DNA of 64,000 bases, taken from assembly GCF_902498185.1 (NCBI RefSeq), contig NZ_CABVIX010000005.1:62001-126000 (forward strand), given 5' to 3'. The notes beneath the pieces were generated by a model. The model ran no database searches and was not told the origin of the DNA. It was given only the letters and a program-made list of their open reading frames with translations. This stretch comes from Pseudomonas fluorescens (GTDB taxonomy: Bacteria > Pseudomonadota > Gammaproteobacteria > Pseudomonadales > Pseudomonadaceae). The position numbers and the translations under genes were made by a program. How positions within the stretch are numbered: the stretch's first letter is position 1; each line of letters starts with the position of its first letter. Below are positions 44,867-54,413 of the stretch, piece by piece.

Positions 44867-45784
44867 GTGAGCCAGATACGTATCGGCATATCCGGATGGC
44901 GCTACGGCCCATGGCGCAAGGACTTCTATCCCCGGGGTCTGCCACAGGCAGACGAGCTTGCGTTTGCGTCCCGTGCGGTCAACAGCATCGAGATCAACGG
45001 ATCGTTCTACAGCTTGCAAACGCCAGAGCGCTATGTCGCCTGGCGCGACGATACCCCCGATGACTTCGTGTTTTCGCTCAAGGGACCGCGCTATATCACG
45101 CATATGCGCCGCCTCAAGGAAATCGAGGAGCCGTTGGCCAATTTCTTTGCCTCGGGCCCGCTATTGCTGGGCGACAAGCTGGGGCCAATCCTCTGGCAGT
45201 TTCCGCCGAACTTGAAGTTCGACGAAGAACGCTTTGCGCATTTTTTCGACACTCTCCCTCGCGATCGCCAAGCGGCACGCCGTTGCGCGCACAAGTGCGC
45301 CGAGCGGCTTCGCGACAACGGGGGCACTGATATCAAGGGCGATGCCCCCCTGCGTCATGCCGTGGAGGTCCGTCACGACAGCTTTCTGTGCGAAGCCTTC
45401 GTCAAGTTGCTGCGCAAGCACAATGTCGCCCTGGTCGTCGCCGACAGTGCGGGCAAATGGCCCTATGTCGAGGACGTGACTGCCGATTTCGTCTACATGC
45501 GCCTGCACGGTGACGTGGAGCTGTACAGCAGTGGATATACGGCTGCGGCATTGCGTCGGTGGCGCAAGCGCATCGAGGCCTGGAGCCATGGCGAGCAGCC
45601 AGCGGACGCCCACCTGATCTACGACCATGCGCCGCCGGCTCGTCGCAGCCGCGACGTCTACTGCTATTTCGACAATGACCAGAAAGTGCACGCCCCCTAC
45701 GACGCCCGTCGTCTGCTGGAAAGCCTGAAGCTCGACGACGCGCTGCAGACCGAACCCGGAGTGGAACCAGGAGTGGAACTGTGA
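44867..45784 (+). CDS. DUF72 family protein
   Basis: 305 residues from a GTG at 44867 with AGGGAG upstream. Family marks: [101 protein letters not shown]72 proteins have a TIM-barrel fold; their function is unknown. The start codon overlaps the TGA of a 10-codon open frame (44838-44870) that has its own AAGGAG SD. First gene of a four-gene operon with overlapping ends. Confidence 0.88.
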   Translation: MSQIRIGISGWRYGPWRKDFYPRGLPQADELAFASRAVNSIEINGSFYSLQTPERYVAWRDDTPDDFVFSLKGPRYITHMRRLKEIEEPLANFFASGPLLLGDKLGPILWQFPPNLKFDEERFAHFFDTLPRDRQAARRCAHKCAERLRDNGGTDIKGDAPLRHAVEVRHDSFLCEAFVKLLRKHNVALVVADSAGKWPYVEDVTADFVYMRLHGDVELYSSGYTAAALRRWRKRIEAWSHGEQPADAHLIYDHAPPARRSRDVYCYFDNDQKVHAPYDARRLLESLKLDDALQTEPGVEPGVEL

Positions 45785-46566
45785 CCAAGACCATGCCCGC
45801 GCCCACCAGCATCATCGACCGCGTTACCGCGGTGCACCGCCTGCATGTGCTCACTATCAATGTGCACAAGGGATTTACCGCGCTTAACCGGCGCTTCATC
45901 CTGCCCGAGCTGCGAGACGCCGTGCGCACCACCGGGGCTGACCTGGTGTTTCTCCAGGAGGTACACGGCAGCCACGAACAGCACGCCCAGCGTCACCCGG
46001 CCTGGCCGGAAACACCGCAGTACGAGTTTCTGGCCGACACCATGTGGCCGCAGTTCGCCTATGGGCGCAACGCTGTCTATCCCCACGGTGATCATGGCAA
46101 TGCCCTGCTCTCCAAGTTTCCGATCCTCGAGTACAACAATCTCGACGTGTCGATAGTGGGCAACGAGCAGCGTGGCCTGCTGCACTGCCAGCTGGACGTG
46201 CCTGGCCACGACCAGGTGCATGCCGTGTGCGTGCACCTGGGGCTGCGCGAAGCCCATCGCCAGCAGCAGGTTCGGCTGCTGCTGGAACTGCTCGACAGCT
46301 TGCCTGCCAACGCCCCGGTCATCGTCGCGGGCGACTTCAATGACTGGCGCCTGAAGGCCGATGGCGTGCTGGGCGAAAGGCTGGTCGAAGCGTTCGGCAA
46401 AACCTGCGGGGCTCCGGCGCGTACGTTCCCCGCGCGCCTGCCCTTGCTGCGGCTGGATCGCATCTACCTGCGCAATGCCACGCCGCACAGTGCCCAGGTA
46501 CTGTCCAGCTGGCCCTGGACGCATCTGTCCGACCATGCGCCGCTTGCAGCCGAGGTGAGCCTATGA
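45781..46566 (+). CDS. Endonuclease/exonuclease/phosphatase (EEP) family protein
   Basis: 261 residues, GTG start overlapping the DUF72 stop by four bases (GTGA). EEP fold: [33 protein letters not shown] with metal Glu, [40 protein letters not shown] and [14 protein letters not shown] with the final Asp-His. In this context, before a ClsB-type cardiolipin synthase gene, it matches the YbhP protein of the E. coli ybhP-clsB-ybhN locus. It is probably a phosphodiesterase or phosphatase; the substrate is unknown. Confidence 0.9.
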   Translation: MTKTMPAPTSIIDRVTAVHRLHVLTINVHKGFTALNRRFILPELRDAVRTTGADLVFLQEVHGSHEQHAQRHPAWPETPQYEFLADTMWPQFAYGRNAVYPHGDHGNALLSKFPILEYNNLDVSIVGNEQRGLLHCQLDVPGHDQVHAVCVHLGLREAHRQQQVRLLLELLDSLPANAPVIVAGDFNDWRLKADGVLGERLVEAFGKTCGAPARTFPARLPLLRLDRIYLRNATPHSAQVLSSWPWTHLSDHAPLAAEVSL

Positions 46567-47765
46567 GCAGCCCTTGGGTGGATGGCAACAGCGTCAAGCT
46601 GCTGATCAACGGCGAGGACTTTTACCCGCGTGTGTTCGAGGCCATTGGCCAGGCGCGCGAGGAGATCCTGCTCGAAACCTTCATCATTTTCGACGACAAG
46701 GTCGGCCAGCAGCTGCAGCAGGCACTGATTGCGGCCGCCGAGCGCGGCGTGCGGGTCGAGGTGGCAGTGGATGGTTATGGCACTGCCGACCTCGACGACA
46801 CGTTCGTCGGCGCCATGACCCAGGCTGGCATCAGCTTTCACGTGTTCGACCCGCAGCCACGCCTGGTGGGCATGCGCACCAACCTGTTCCGGCGCCTGCA
46901 CCGCAAGATCGTGGTAATCGACGGCGAGCTGGCGTTCATCGGTGGTATCAACTACGGCGAAGACCATCTTGGCGACTATGGCCCGATGGCCAAGCAGGAC
47001 TACGCCGTCGAGGTCACGGGTCCGGTGGTGGCGCTGGTGCACGCCTCGAGCCGCAAGCTGATGGCCCCGGTGCTGGAACCGCCGAGCCAGGTCCGTCCCG
47101 AGCTCAAACCGACGGGGCAGATCACCGCCATGCTGGTCGAGCGCGACAACCAGAGGCGCAGCACGGATATCGAGCAGCAATACCTTGCAGCCTTCCGGTC
47201 CGCCAAGCGGCGTATTGTCGTGGCCAATGCGTACTTCTTCCCCGGCTACCGGTTGTTGCGTGAGTTGCGCAATGCAGCGCGCCGGGGTGTCGATGTCACC
47301 CTCATCCTGCAGGGTCAGCCGGACATGCGCTGGGTACGGGCGTTGTCCCGGCTGCTCTACAATTACCTGCTGCGCGACAATGTGACCATCTATGAGTACT
47401 GCAAGCGACCGCTCCACGGCAAGGTCGCCCTGGTGGATGACGAGTGGTCGACAGTGGGTTCGAGCAACCTGGACCCGCTCAGCCTTTCGTTCAACCTCGA
47501 AGCCAACCTGATGATCCGCGACCGGGCTTTCAACCAGCAGCTTCACGATCACTTGACCGAGATGGGCACGCAGCACTGCAAGGCCGTGACCCTGGAACGG
47601 ATGATCCGAGGCTACTGGTGGCGCGCGCCTCTGATCTTCCTGGGCTTTCACGCCACCCGGTACTTCCCGCGGATCGCCGGTTTTTTCCCCGCGCATCGAC
47701 AGATGCTGCAATCCCTGCAACCGGCCACTCAGGCCGACGGCAACCTGCATGAGGGCAAGGTCTGA
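46563..47765 (+). CDS. clsB: Cardiolipin synthase B-type phospholipase D enzyme
   Basis: 400 residues, start overlapping the EEP gene by ATGA. Two HKD phospholipase D motifs: [20 protein letters not shown] and [20 protein letters not shown]. In E. coli, ClsB makes cardiolipin or phosphatidylglycerol from phosphatidylglycerol or other phosphatidyl donors at the inner membrane. The C-terminus ([20 protein letters not shown]) carries an amphipathic segment for membrane contact. Gene order DUF72, EEP (ybhP), clsB, ybhN is conserved in part with E. coli. Confidence 0.92.
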   Translation: MSSPWVDGNSVKLLINGEDFYPRVFEAIGQAREEILLETFIIFDDKVGQQLQQALIAAAERGVRVEVAVDGYGTADLDDTFVGAMTQAGISFHVFDPQPRLVGMRTNLFRRLHRKIVVIDGELAFIGGINYGEDHLGDYGPMAKQDYAVEVTGPVVALVHASSRKLMAPVLEPPSQVRPELKPTGQITAMLVERDNQRRSTDIEQQYLAAFRSAKRRIVVANAYFFPGYRLLRELRNAARRGVDVTLILQGQPDMRWVRALSRLLYNYLLRDNVTIYEYCKRPLHGKVALVDDEWSTVGSSNLDPLSLSFNLEANLMIRDRAFNQQLHDHLTEMGTQHCKAVTLERMIRGYWWRAPLIFLGFHATRYFPRIAGFFPAHRQMLQSLQPATQADGNLHEGKV

Positions 47766-48724
47766 TGGAGCGCAAAAGCTGGCAAACCTGGGCCAAACGG
47801 CTGATGACAGTAGTATTCCTGATCGGGATTCCCGTGCTGCTCTATCTGCTGGCCCGCAACCTGGACTGGAACGAAGTACGTCATTCGTTGCAGGCGTACA
47901 AACCCAGTACCTTGCTCATCGGCCTGGCCATTGCACTGTGCAGCTTCGGCGTGTTCAGCTGCTACGATCTCCTGGGGCGTGCGTACACCGGGCATCACCT
48001 TCCTGCCCGCCAAGTCCTGCCGGTGGCATTTGTCTGCTACGCCTTCAACCTCAACTTCACCACCTGGGTCGGTGGCGTAGCGTTGCGGTACCGATTGTAT
48101 AGCCGGCTCGGGCTCGATACGGCGACCATCACCCGCATCATCACCCTGGGCATTCTCACCAACTGGATGGGCTACATGGCCTTGGCGGGAACGGTGTTTG
48201 CCCTGCGGCTGGTCAAGCTCCCCGAAAACTGGGCGGTCGGCGCCACCGGTTTGCAATGGATCGGTTTCCTGCTGCTGGCGGTAGCGGCAGGCTATCTCTA
48301 TGCCTGCGGCTTCGCCAAGCGCCGCACCTGGAGCTGGCGCGAGCACGAGATCACCTTGCCTTCGCTGCGGTTCGCGGGGATCCAGGTGGCCTTGGGCGCG
48401 AGTAACTGGGCGCTGATGGCGCTGCTGATCTATTGGCTGCTGCCAGACGATCTGTTCTATCCCTCGATTCTCGGGATCTTGCTGATCAGCTGCGTCGCGG
48501 GAGTGGTTGCGCACATTCCGGCGGGCCTGGGCGTGCTTGAGGCGGTGTTCCTTGCACTGCTGCATGGACAGCTCAGCCAGGGCAGCCTGATCGCCACGCT
48601 GCTGGGCTATCGCACGCTGTATTACCTGATTCCGCTGTTGCTGGCGATCATCGCCTATCTGGTACTGGAAAAACGCGCCAAGTCCATGCGCCTGCAAGGC
48701 AAGGCTACAGTGCCGAAGACCTGA
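47765..48724 (+). CDS. YbhN family integral membrane protein (LPG synthase TM-like)
   Basis: 319 residues with about eight hydrophobic helices, e.g. VVFLIGIPVLLYLLARNLDW and FLLLAVAAGYLYACGF. NLNFTTWVGGVALRYRLYSRLGL and GVVAHIPAGLGVLEAVFLAL are marks of the YbhN/UPF0104 family, related to the flippase domain of lysylphosphatidylglycerol synthase MprF. The start codon overlaps the clsB stop by one base (TGATG). The product may transport or flip a phospholipid; E. coli YbhN and YhdP/YdbH pathways make anionic lipid transport a reasonable guess. Confidence 0.88.
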   Translation: MERKSWQTWAKRLMTVVFLIGIPVLLYLLARNLDWNEVRHSLQAYKPSTLLIGLAIALCSFGVFSCYDLLGRAYTGHHLPARQVLPVAFVCYAFNLNFTTWVGGVALRYRLYSRLGLDTATITRIITLGILTNWMGYMALAGTVFALRLVKLPENWAVGATGLQWIGFLLLAVAAGYLYACGFAKRRTWSWREHEITLPSLRFAGIQVALGASNWALMALLIYWLLPDDLFYPSILGILLISCVAGVVAHIPAGLGVLEAVFLALLHGQLSQGSLIATLLGYRTLYYLIPLLLAIIAYLVLEKRAKSMRLQGKATVPKT

Positions 48725-48752
48725 CCCATGGGTTCACGCCCAGGAGGAAACA

Positions 48753-49181
48753 ATGCGCATTCACCTGTCGCTGCTGCTACTGGGCTCCTTGGTCAGTACT
48801 GACGTACTGGCCGAGGCCTGTGATGTGATGACGCGCTCGTCCAGCGAGGCGGTCAAGCCGGTGGAGCAGCACACCTGTTACAGCTTCGATGGAATGCCGG
48901 ACAATGCAGTCGCCTGGTCGTGCAGCAACGAGAGCAAGGAGATGCTCAACAGCGAAAAGCGCCAGGTGGCGCAGTGTCAGGAAGGCAGCGTTGGACGCTG
49001 TACGGCGCCGTTGACGCAAGAGTCATTGGCCAATCCCCGCTCTGGAGGTCGTGGGGAGCAGACAACCCGGCCGGCCGTGCCGAAGGACGCGCGGGTGGTG
49101 ACTCACTACTACAGTACAGCTGATCTGGGGCAGGCGCAGATTGACTGCAAGAATAACAGTGGGGAATGGCAGATGCGGTAG
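48753..49181 (+). CDS. Exported hypothetical protein
   Basis: 142 residues with a strong AGGAGG SD. Signal peptide MRIHLSLLLLGSLVSTDVLA, cleavage at VLA-E near residue 20. The mature part is polar with six cysteines (ACDVMT, HTCYSF, SCSNES, QCQEGS, RCTAPL, DCKNNS), consistent with periplasmic disulphides, and ends HYYSTADLGQAQIDCKNNSG. I do not recognise a family. It follows the YbhN gene by 28 bp and may be the last gene of that operon. Confidence 0.75.
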   Translation: MRIHLSLLLLGSLVSTDVLAEACDVMTRSSSEAVKPVEQHTCYSFDGMPDNAVAWSCSNESKEMLNSEKRQVAQCQEGSVGRCTAPLTQESLANPRSGGRGEQTTRPAVPKDARVVTHYYSTADLGQAQIDCKNNSGEWQMR

Positions 49182-49186
49182 CAGGT

Positions 49187-49217
49187 ACCCCAATCGCGGG
49201 CTTGCCCGCGATTGGGG
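49187..49217. repeat. REP-like palindrome / terminator
   Basis: CCCCAATCGCGGGC-TT-GCCCGCGATTGGGG, a perfect 14-bp stem just after the exported protein gene and before the convergent metallothionein gene. This is the REP half-element type of the P. putida group and probably ends both transcripts. Confidence 0.75.
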
Positions 49218-49230
49218 CTACTACGAAACC

Positions 49231-49419
49231 TCAACCCACCTCCTCATCCTTGTCGATCTTCTCGCCTTCTCCACAATGGCACCCCGCCATCCGGCAAGGG
49301 TCTCCGTTACGGTGTCCACTGGCACATGCCTCGCAGCAATACGCCTCGCCGCCCTGCACCTGGGCATTGGCATCCACAGTGCAATCGCACTCCGGACAAG
49401 CACAGACTCGATCAGTCAT
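49231..49419 (-). CDS. Bacterial metallothionein
   Basis: 62 residues with ten cysteines (6, 8, 11, 13, 28, 29, 32, 42, 47, 49) and two histidines (36, 48): RVCACPECDCTV, AYCCEACASGHRNGD, CRMAGCHCGEG. This is the SmtA/BmtA/PmtA pattern of zinc- or cadmium-binding metallothioneins. The start overlaps the stop of the upstream acidic protein gene by four bases (ATGA), so the two are translated as a pair. It probably buffers zinc under stress. Confidence 0.93.
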   Translation of the reverse strand: MTDRVCACPECDCTVDANAQVQGGEAYCCEACASGHRNGDPCRMAGCHCGEGEKIDKDEEVG

Positions 49420-49904
49420 GATTTCCTGCTCCCGATATCAGCGTCGTTGTCACCATCCAGCGGCGTGACCTCATCGGTCCATGGCTCGCCATCCAGTGGG
49501 GCTGAGCGCGCGAGCTCGGCTTCGTCCAAGCCGATGCCGCCGCCAATGTCGTTGGCATCGACCTCGGTCAACGCCCTGTCGAGCGGCCCGCTGCCTCCGG
49601 GCTCATGCGGATCCCGCGCGCCAGTCTGGTCATACAGGGTGTCCGGGCTGAGATCATCCATGGTCACGTTGTCTTCGTGCAGGCTTTCACTCAGGGCCTC
49701 TCCACCGGTCATGCCGCTTTCCTCGACGCGCCGCCCTGGAAACTCCTGCTCCACCTCGGCCGCCGGGCGCTCGTCGCCAATGCGGCCTGTGCGCTCGTCT
49801 TGATCCTCACCAAAGTCCAGCTCGTGGACACTGCCCATGCGGTCTTCAGTGGTGTCGATCTCTATCGGAGGCCGGGTCTTGGGATCTTGTGGTTGGCTGC
49901 TCAT
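49416..49904 (-). CDS. Acidic, low-complexity hypothetical protein
   Basis: 162 residues, rich in Asp, Glu, Gly and Pro (ELDFGEDQDERTGRIGDERP, DNVTMDDLSPDTLYDQTGAR, GGGIGLDEAELARSAPLDGE) and probably disordered. No signal peptide or membrane segment. I recall similar Pseudomonas proteins being labelled HPr-related or DUF6021, but no HPr fold is visible. Translationally coupled to metallothionein, and divergent from ligD across 159 bp. Confidence 0.7.
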   Translation of the reverse strand: MSSQPQDPKTRPPIEIDTTEDRMGSVHELDFGEDQDERTGRIGDERPAAEVEQEFPGRRVEESGMTGGEALSESLHEDNVTMDDLSPDTLYDQTGARDPHEPGGSGPLDRALTEVDANDIGGGIGLDEAELARSAPLDGEPWTDEVTPLDGDNDADIGSRKS

Positions 49905-50063
49905 GGTGCCTCTCCATTCCTATGGGCTTGTCCTGTCGACTTCGGCAAGCGGCGAATGATTCAGAGTTTTCGCCAAGCGGGTGCCAACCGGCCGACAAAT
50001 TGAACTACAGGGCCTGCGGTTCCCTCCCAGTTCCAGAGACCCGTGAATCGTCCGGAGCGTCCC

Positions 50064-52565
50064 ATGGCAAAGCCCCTGCAGGAGTATCAGCGCAAGCGCG
50101 ATTTCAACGCTACATCCGAGCCTGCCGGCAAGGCGAATCGGGGCAAGCAGGGCCATGCCTTGCAGTACTGCATCCAGAAGCACGACGCCAGTCACCTGCA
50201 TTATGATTTTCGCCTGGAACTCGACGGCACCCTCAAGAGCTGGGCCATCCCCAAGGGCCCTTCGCTGGACCCTAAGGTGCGCCGCCTGGCTGTGCACGTT
50301 GAAGACCACCCGCTGGACTACGCCAGTTTCGAGGGCAGCATTCCGGAAGGTCACTACGGCGCTGGCGATGTGATTGTCTGGGACCGCGGCATCTGGGAGC
50401 CCGAGGGGGATCCACACCAGGCCTATGCCAAGGGCAAGCTGCGCTTTCGCTTGCAAGGCGAAAAGCTGGCCGGGGTGTGGAACCTGTTTCGCACGAGCAT
50501 GGGTGGCAAGAAAGAACAGTGGATGCTGATCAAGTCCAATGACGGCGAAGCCCGCAGCGAGGCCGACTACGACGTCCTTGAGGCCCAGCCAGACAGTGTG
50601 TTGAGCGAGCGCACCTTGCTGTCCCGCGGCGCCAAGACCGCCAGCAAGTCCGGTGGCAAGACCGGGAGCTCTGCCGCTCAGACAGCAGAGCGCGCCAGCA
50701 AGGGGAGCAAGGCCCCGCTGCCAGACATGCTGCAGCCGCAGCTGGCAACCCTGGTCGAATCGCCTCCAAGCGGTGAATGGCGCTACGAGGTCAAGTTCGA
50801 CGGTTACCGCATTCTTGCCCGTGTCGACGGTGATGACGTGCGACTCTTTACCCGCAATGGCCATGACTGGAGCGCCAAGATGCCGCACCAGGTCGCCGCG
50901 CTGCGCACGCTCGGGCTGAAGTCGGCCTGGCTCGACGGCGAGATGGTAGTGGCCGATGAAAACGGCGCGGCCGACTTCCAGGCCCTGCAAAACGCCTTCG
51001 ATCTCAACAGCGATGAACAGATCAGTTATCACCTGTTCGACCTGCTCTACCTCGACGGCAAGGACTTGCGGGAAAACCCGCTGCAAGACCGACGCGACGC
51101 GCTGCAGGCCTTGCTGGAAAAAAACGACGCTGGTGAGCTGAAGTTCTCCAGGGATTTCGATGAGCCTGTCGACTCCCTGCTCCAAAGCGCCTGCCAACTG
51201 GAACTGGAAGGCTTGATCGGCAAGCGAGTCGACAGCCCCTACATCGGTCGGCGCAGCAGTGACTGGATCAAGCTCAAGTGCAAGCGGCGCCAGGAGTTCG
51301 TCATCGTCGGCTATACCGATCCCAAAGGCAGCCGCAGCGGTTTTGGCGCCCTACTGCTGGCCCTGCACGACAACGACAGTGGTGAGCTGCGCTACGCCGG
51401 CAAGGTTGGTACCGGGTTCAGCACGACTACCCTCGACAGTATCCATGCCCGGCTCAAGCCGCTCGAAGGCGAGCGCCCTGCCCTGGCCAATCCGCCCACG
51501 GGAGCCGAGGCCCGCGGCGTGCACTGGTTGCAACCGCGCCTGCTGGCCGAAGTGGCGTTTGCCCAGATGACCCGCGAAGGCATCGTACGCCATGCGGTCT
51601 TTCATGGCCTGCGCGACGACAAGCCGGCTACGGCCATCGACCTGGAGCGACCAATGCCCACGAAGAAAACTGCTGCCGACACCGAAGACCTCGGCAGCCT
51701 GCGCCTAACCCACCCTGACCGAGTCATCGACCCCAGCTGCGGCGCCACCAAGCGCCAGATCGCCGAGTACTACGCGCAGGTGGCCGACTGGATTCTTCCG
51801 CACCTGGCTCAGCGTCCGGTCGCCTTGGTCCGTGCCCCGGATGGCCTGCCGGGCGAATTGTTCTTCCAGAAGAACGCTGGGCAGCTGGGTATTCCCAACA
51901 TTGTCACCCACGACAAGGCCGAGGCCGGTCAGGCCGTGATGATCATCAACCGCCCCGACACGCTGCTGGGCGCGGTTCAGATGAACATGCTCGAACTGCA
52001 CACCTGGAACGCCACCGAAAAGAGCTTCGACAAGCCCGACCGGTTTGTCCTGGACCTGGATCCGGATCCCGCGCTTCCCTGGAAGGCCATGCTCGAAGCG
52101 ACGCACCTTACCCTGACCCTCCTGGACGAACTGGGGTTGCAGAGCTTTCTCAAGACCAGTGGCGGCAAGGGCATGCACATCGTGGTACCGCTGACCCGCC
52201 GCGCCGGCTGGGATGAGGTCAAGGACTTCAGTCATGCCATCGTGGATCACCTGGCAGGCCTCTTCCCTGACCGGCTATCCGCGGTTTCAGGGCCCAAGAA
52301 CCGTGTTGGACGCATCTTCATCGACTACCTGCGCAACGGCAAGGGTGCGACCACTGCCTGTGCCTACTCCCTGCGCGCCCGGGAAGGGTTGCCGGTGTCG
52401 GTGCCGATCTGGCGCGAAGAACTGGCGCAGCTCAAGAACGCCAACCAGTGGAACCTGTTCAACCTGCGCGAGCGCCTTGCTGAGATCGAAGATCCATGGG
52501 CAGAGCTTGCCACCACCCGGCAATCCATTACCGCGCGGATGCGCAAACAGCTGGGAATGACCTGA
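50064..52565 (+). CDS. ligD: Multifunctional non-homologous end-joining DNA ligase LigD
   Basis: 833 residues from the ATG at 50064, with CCGGAG upstream; close to the 840 residues of P. aeruginosa LigD. Domain order: 3'-phosphoesterase (HLHYDFRLELDG, about 45-55; SIPEGHYGAGDV), ATP-dependent ligase (nucleotidyl Lys244 in EVKFDGYR, AWLDGEMVV, LEGLIGKRVDSPY), polymerase/primase (VLDLDPDP metal motif, TSGGKGMHIVVPL). It seals double-strand breaks with Ku, encoded 4 kb away on the opposite strand. It is active mainly in stationary phase or spores in known systems. Confidence 0.95.
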   Translation: MAKPLQEYQRKRDFNATSEPAGKANRGKQGHALQYCIQKHDASHLHYDFRLELDGTLKSWAIPKGPSLDPKVRRLAVHVEDHPLDYASFEGSIPEGHYGAGDVIVWDRGIWEPEGDPHQAYAKGKLRFRLQGEKLAGVWNLFRTSMGGKKEQWMLIKSNDGEARSEADYDVLEAQPDSVLSERTLLSRGAKTASKSGGKTGSSAAQTAERASKGSKAPLPDMLQPQLATLVESPPSGEWRYEVKFDGYRILARVDGDDVRLFTRNGHDWSAKMPHQVAALRTLGLKSAWLDGEMVVADENGAADFQALQNAFDLNSDEQISYHLFDLLYLDGKDLRENPLQDRRDALQALLEKNDAGELKFSRDFDEPVDSLLQSACQLELEGLIGKRVDSPYIGRRSSDWIKLKCKRRQEFVIVGYTDPKGSRSGFGALLLALHDNDSGELRYAGKVGTGFSTTTLDSIHARLKPLEGERPALANPPTGAEARGVHWLQPRLLAEVAFAQMTREGIVRHAVFHGLRDDKPATAIDLERPMPTKKTAADTEDLGSLRLTHPDRVIDPSCGATKRQIAEYYAQVADWILPHLAQRPVALVRAPDGLPGELFFQKNAGQLGIPNIVTHDKAEAGQAVMIINRPDTLLGAVQMNMLELHTWNATEKSFDKPDRFVLDLDPDPALPWKAMLEATHLTLTLLDELGLQSFLKTSGGKGMHIVVPLTRRAGWDEVKDFSHAIVDHLAGLFPDRLSAVSGPKNRVGRIFIDYLRNGKGATTACAYSLRAREGLPVSVPIWREELAQLKNANQWNLFNLRERLAEIEDPWAELATTRQSITARMRKQLGMT

Positions 52566-52617
52566 TGCATACACGCACTACCACGTCGGCCCAGGGCGGG
52601 CCTGAGGAATCCATGCC

Positions 52618-53661
52618 ATGAGCATCATCCAGGATTTTGACCTGGGCAATCTTGATCGTCTGTTGCGCAGCTTTACCGAGCGCCCCCAGGCACTCAATCT
52701 CGACACTCAGCTTCCGCTGATCCTGCAGGCATTGCAGGCCGATCATCTCGACTGCTTGCCGTTACCTGGCCATGGCCATACCTTGCAGCGCTGGCAGACC
52801 CTGGCGCGAATCGCCGGCTGCGACCTGTCCCTGGCCAAGCTTTATGAGGGTCATACCGATGCGCTGGCGATTCTCGCCGAATGCGGCGTGCCTTGGGATT
52901 CCAGAGACGGCATCTGGGGCGTTTGGGCCGCCGAACCCCCCACCGCCCGGGCGCGGATCATCTCGCGTGAAGGCCAGCAGGTACGCCTGGCGGGCAGCAA
53001 AGCCTGGTGCTCCGGTGCCCTGCAGGTCGACCGGGCACTGCTGACCGCCTGGGACGACAACGACCAGCCGCAGTTGGTGGCCATCGAGCTGTCGGAGCCC
53101 AGCCAGCAGATCGTGGCCGATCACTGGCAGGCAGTCGGCATGGCCACCACCACCAGTGTCGAGATCATGTTTGAAGACTCCCCGGGAATCGCGATTGGTG
53201 AACCCGGTCAGTACCTGTCACGGCCCGGCTTCTGGCACGGGGGCGGCGGCATCGCGGCGTGCTGGTATGGCGCCGCCGAGGCCCTGGCGGACTACCTGCG
53301 CGAGCACTGCCGCAATCCACGCCCTGATCCCCACGCCGAAGCCCACCTGGGCGCGGTCGATGCCGCCTTGTACGGTGCTCGCGCGGCCCTGCGCGAATGC
53401 GCTGCCTGGATCGACCGCAACCCTGTCCTGGATGCCAGCCTGCCCGTGCGCCGGGTCCGGGCCCAGGTTGAACAGGCTGTCGACCAGGTCGTCAGCCATG
53501 TCGGCCGCGCCCTGGGCGCTACTCCATTCTGCCGCAGCAGCCATTTTGCCCGGCTCAGCGCCGACCTGCCGGTGTACCTGCGACAGAGCCACGCCGAACG
53601 CGACCTGGCCACCCTCGGTCAGCAATTGGCGCAAGACCCTGCAGGAGCCTGGCAGCTATGA
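52618..53661 (+). CDS. Acyl-CoA dehydrogenase-like flavoprotein
   Basis: 347 residues, shorter than the usual 380-400. It has the middle beta-domain (GIWGVWAAEPPTARARI, VRLAGSKAWCSGALQVDRAL) and the C-terminal helical bundle (FWHGGGGIAACWYGAAEALA, QVEQAVDQVVSHVGRALGAT). The canonical catalytic Glu cannot be placed with confidence. First gene of a tight operon, overlapping the PIG-L gene by four bases. In this company it more likely oxidises a carrier-bound or lipid intermediate than serves in beta-oxidation. Confidence 0.8.
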   Translation: MSIIQDFDLGNLDRLLRSFTERPQALNLDTQLPLILQALQADHLDCLPLPGHGHTLQRWQTLARIAGCDLSLAKLYEGHTDALAILAECGVPWDSRDGIWGVWAAEPPTARARIISREGQQVRLAGSKAWCSGALQVDRALLTAWDDNDQPQLVAIELSEPSQQIVADHWQAVGMATTTSVEIMFEDSPGIAIGEPGQYLSRPGFWHGGGGIAACWYGAAEALADYLREHCRNPRPDPHAEAHLGAVDAALYGARAALRECAAWIDRNPVLDASLPVRRVRAQVEQAVDQVVSHVGRALGATPFCRSSHFARLSADLPVYLRQSHAERDLATLGQQLAQDPAGAWQL

Positions 53662-54413
53662 CGCGTAATCTCATCCAGGCCAGTGATGGCACTCGCTGGG
53701 CCGACTGGCAGCACTCCGCCCATCTTGCCCGTGCCACCTGGACCACTCCCGAGCAGCTCTGCCCTCAGGGGACCCGCCTGGTGGTAGTGGCACCGCACCC
53801 GGACGATGAGATCCTGGCGTGCGGAGGCCTGTTGTGCAGTTTCAGTGGACGCGAGCAGGACCTGGTGCTGATCTCGGTTACCGATGGCGAAGGCAGCCAC
53901 CAGGATTCGGCTCACTGGACCGAACACCGTCTTCGTCGGGACCGGCCGCTGGAAAGCCGGCATGCCCTGCAGCGCCTGGACCTGTCCCTCAACGAGCTCG
54001 ACTGGCGCCGCCTCAATCTCAAGGACAGCGCCGTGGCCCGGGACGAAGCCTTTCTGGTCAACCACCTCAACCAGTTGCTCAAGCCGGGCGACGTGCTGCT
54101 GACCACCTGGCGAGGCGACGGCCATGCCGACCACGAGGCCGTCGGCCGTGCCTGTGCCCAGGCGGCCCAGGCGCGCCAGGCAAGGCTGGTGGAGGTGCCC
54201 GTCTGGGCCTGGCATTGGGCAAGTCCCGATGACCCTCGACTACCTTGGTCGCGTGCACAACGCATCCAGCTGGACAAGACCGCGGTGACGCGCAAGCAGC
54301 AAGCGATCGCTGCCCACGCCAGTCAGATGGAAGCCGATGAAGGGCGACCCCCTGTGCTGCCGCCTGCCTTGCTCGAATGCCTTCTGCAACCCTTCGAACT
54401 GGTGTTCATATGA
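53658..54413 (+). CDS. PIG-L/LmbE family zinc deacetylase
   Basis: 251 residues, ATG overlapping the previous stop. The zinc motif is complete: VVVAPHPDDEILACGG (His, Asp-Asp) and GDGHADHEAVGRACAQAA (His-x-x-His). LVLISVTDGEGSHQ is typical of the family. Members remove N-acetyl from GlcNAc-phosphatidylinositol, GlcNAc-inositol or diacetylchitobiose. Next to a glycosyltransferase gene, deacetylation of an amino sugar attached to an acceptor is the obvious suggestion. Confidence 0.92.
   Translation: MTRNLIQASDGTRWADWQHSAHLARATWTTPEQLCPQGTRLVVVAPHPDDEILACGGLLCSFSGREQDLVLISVTDGEGSHQDSAHWTEHRLRRDRPLESRHALQRLDLSLNELDWRRLNLKDSAVARDEAFLVNHLNQLLKPGDVLLTTWRGDGHADHEAVGRACAQAAQARQARLVEVPVWAWHWASPDDPRLPWSRAQRIQLDKTAVTRKQQAIAAHASQMEADEGRPPVLPPALLECLLQPFELVFI

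Noticed and set aside
46464..47750. A 428-codon open frame on the minus strand
   Set aside because: It is antisense to clsB, whose two HKD motifs are unambiguous; the reverse reading has no motif.
47729..48697. A 322-codon minus-strand frame
   Set aside because: It is antisense to the YbhN-type membrane protein gene and has a Gln/Arg-rich composition with no signal or motif.
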